This document shows positions 6,855 through 7,444 of a stretch of DNA of 7,444 nt, piece by piece. The notes under the pieces were generated by a model. It did not search any database and was not told the DNA's origin. It saw only the letters and a program-made list of their open reading frames with translations. The first letter of the stretch is position 1; each line of letters starts with the position of its first letter. The DNA comes from Chromobacteriaceae bacterium (GTDB lineage: Bacteria; Pseudomonadota; Gammaproteobacteria; Burkholderiales; Aquaspirillaceae): contig JASLDQ010000313.1 of assembly GCA_030151505.1 (NCBI GenBank), positions 1 to 7,444 of the forward strand. The letters run 5' to 3'. The translations under genes and the position numbers were made by a program.

Positions 6855-6895
6855 GAATGTTGACTCCAAATACTGCTGTTCCCTTTTGGAGACTT

Positions 6896-6904
6896 TGCTA
6901 GTAT
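6896..6904 (+). promoter_or_regulatory. Candidate extended -10 promoter of fadL
   Basis: TG at 6896-6897, one base, then TAGTAT (6899-6904) form an extended -10 element. The -35 region 17 bases upstream (CTGTTC, 6876-6881) is poor. Transcription would begin near 6911, just before the operator-like site at 6921-6934. This is the best candidate I can see, but other promoters in this AT-rich spacer are possible. Confidence 0.4.
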
Positions 6905-6920
6905 TTGCTCCAGAATGGTT

Positions 6921-6934
6921 CAAACGGCCGTTCT
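6921..6934 (+). promoter_or_regulatory. Degenerate PsrA-type operator near the fadL transcription start
   Basis: CAAACGGCCGTTCT has a perfect left half-site CAAAC, a 4-base gap, and a right half GTTCT that departs from GTTTG at two positions. Inner symmetry AACGGCCGTT is perfect, and outer TT (6919-6920) and AA (6935-6936) continue it. It falls about 10-25 bases after the predicted start, where a bound repressor could block elongation or open-complex formation. Confidence 0.5.
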
Positions 6935-6981
6935 AATGAGACAAGACCAAACATAACGTGTAACTGCAAACAGAGGAAAAC

Positions 6982-7444
6982 ATGAAGATCAAATATCTCA
7001 GCCTGGTTGTGGCGATGATGGGGGTTCCGGCGGTTGCAATGGCGTCGGGGTATCACTTCGGTTCGCAGAGCGTGTCGGCGCAAGGCACCGCATTTGCCAA
7101 TGCGGCGGAAGCGGCAGATGCCTCGACCATCTTCTACAACCCCGCCGGCATGTCGCGCCTGAAGGGCACCAATTTTTCCGGTGGCTTGACGCTGGTGGTG
7201 CCAGATTCCGAGTACACCGACAAGGGGTCGACCAACTACCTGGGAGCGAAAACCGGCGGTGGTGATGGCGGGACTTTCGCCCCCAGTGCCGTTGTTGCGC
7301 CCTCGCTGTATCTGACTCATCAAATCAACGACCAGTTGACGGCCGGGGTCGGTGTATTCGTGCCGTTCGGTGCCTCGCTGGATTACGGCAGCAACTGGGC
7401 CGGCCGCTTCGGCCTGTCCAAGATCGACCTGATGACCATCAACA
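6982..7444 (+). CDS. fadL: FadL-family outer-membrane long-chain fatty acid transporter, N-terminal part
   Basis: This is the N-terminal third of an OmpP1/FadL/TodX-type channel, a monomeric 14-strand beta-barrel that takes long-chain fatty acids or other hydrophobic molecules across the outer membrane. ATG 6982 follows AGAGGA (6972-6977) at good spacing. A signal peptide covers residues 1-21, with a Lys-containing start, a hydrophobic core and a VAMA-S cleavage site. The mature protein begins SGYHFGSQSVSAQGTAFA, then ADASTIFYNPAGMSRL, the conserved FadL hatch region; later GVGVFVPFG and NWAGRF are also family hallmarks. The frame is open to the window edge, so 154 codons of roughly 400-450 are seen. 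Substrate range is inferred, since some relatives carry aromatic hydrocarbons, but the PsrA-type sites upstream favour fatty acids. It is transcribed apart from psrA but probably controlled by it. Confidence 0.93.
   Translation, partial: MKIKYLSLVVAMMGVPAVAMASGYHFGSQSVSAQGTAFANAAEAADASTIFYNPAGMSRLKGTNFSGGLTLVVPDSEYTDKGSTNYLGAKTGGGDGGTFAPSAVVAPSLYLTHQINDQLTAGVGVFVPFGASLDYGSNWAGRFGLSKIDLMTIN

Larger units (their letters stand above)
6697..6981 (+). other. Regulatory spacer between psrA and fadL
   Basis: This 285-base stretch holds no gene and is visibly more AT-rich than the coding DNA around it. It holds an 11-bp inverted repeat shortly after psrA (6739-6763), two operator-like palindromes (6841-6854 and 6921-6934), a candidate extended -10 promoter (6896-6904) and paired TTTGGA/TCCAAA elements (6851-6891). 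Perfect GTTTG or CAAAC half-sites fall at 6719, 6746, 6850, 6921, 6948 and 6967, with a further one (6696-6700) overlapping the psrA stop. The leader before fadL is about 70 bases if the predicted promoter is right. Confidence 0.6.

Overview
The window looks like chromosomal DNA of a betaproteobacterium. GC content and third-position GC are high, and the gene order yhdP - nitrilase-family amidase - tldD fits Betaproteobacteria. My best guess is Neisseriales, a Chromobacterium-like family, but this rests on recalled protein resemblance and gene order, not on a search. All five loci lie on the + strand. I saw no tRNA, rRNA, CRISPR array, insertion sequence or phage gene.

Layout: (1) Positions 2-3406 hold most of yhdP, a giant AsmA-like envelope protein linked to phospholipid transport to the outer membrane. 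Its N-terminus lies before the window. The reading frame is cut by an in-frame TAG at 2477-2479 and continues in the same frame to 3406. (2) Positions 3403-4218 encode a Nit1/YbeM-type carbon-nitrogen hydrolase, joined to yhdP by a 4-base ATGA overlap. (3) After a 138-base spacer with two hairpin-capable palindromes comes tldD (4357-5799), a subunit of the TldD/TldE metalloprotease. A strong intrinsic terminator (5881-5907) closes this block. (4) Positions 5992-6696 encode a TetR-family regulator resembling Pseudomonas PsrA, preceded by a promoter and a CAAAC-N4-GTTTG operator. (5) A 285-base AT-richer spacer carries two more operator-like palindromes and a candidate promoter, then the start of a FadL-family outer-membrane fatty-acid channel (6982 to the window end).

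How the parts fit: the first three genes are a conserved housekeeping cluster (envelope lipid homeostasis, metabolite repair, peptide maturation). Past the terminator, the regulator and fadL form a separate fatty-acid uptake module. The inferred logic is that the PsrA-like protein represses its own gene and fadL until long-chain acyl ligands release it.

The most notable points are the amber codon inside yhdP, which the sequence shows directly, and the set of PsrA-type operators around psrA and fadL, whose motif is read directly and whose function is inferred. Nothing here clearly represents an undescribed system.
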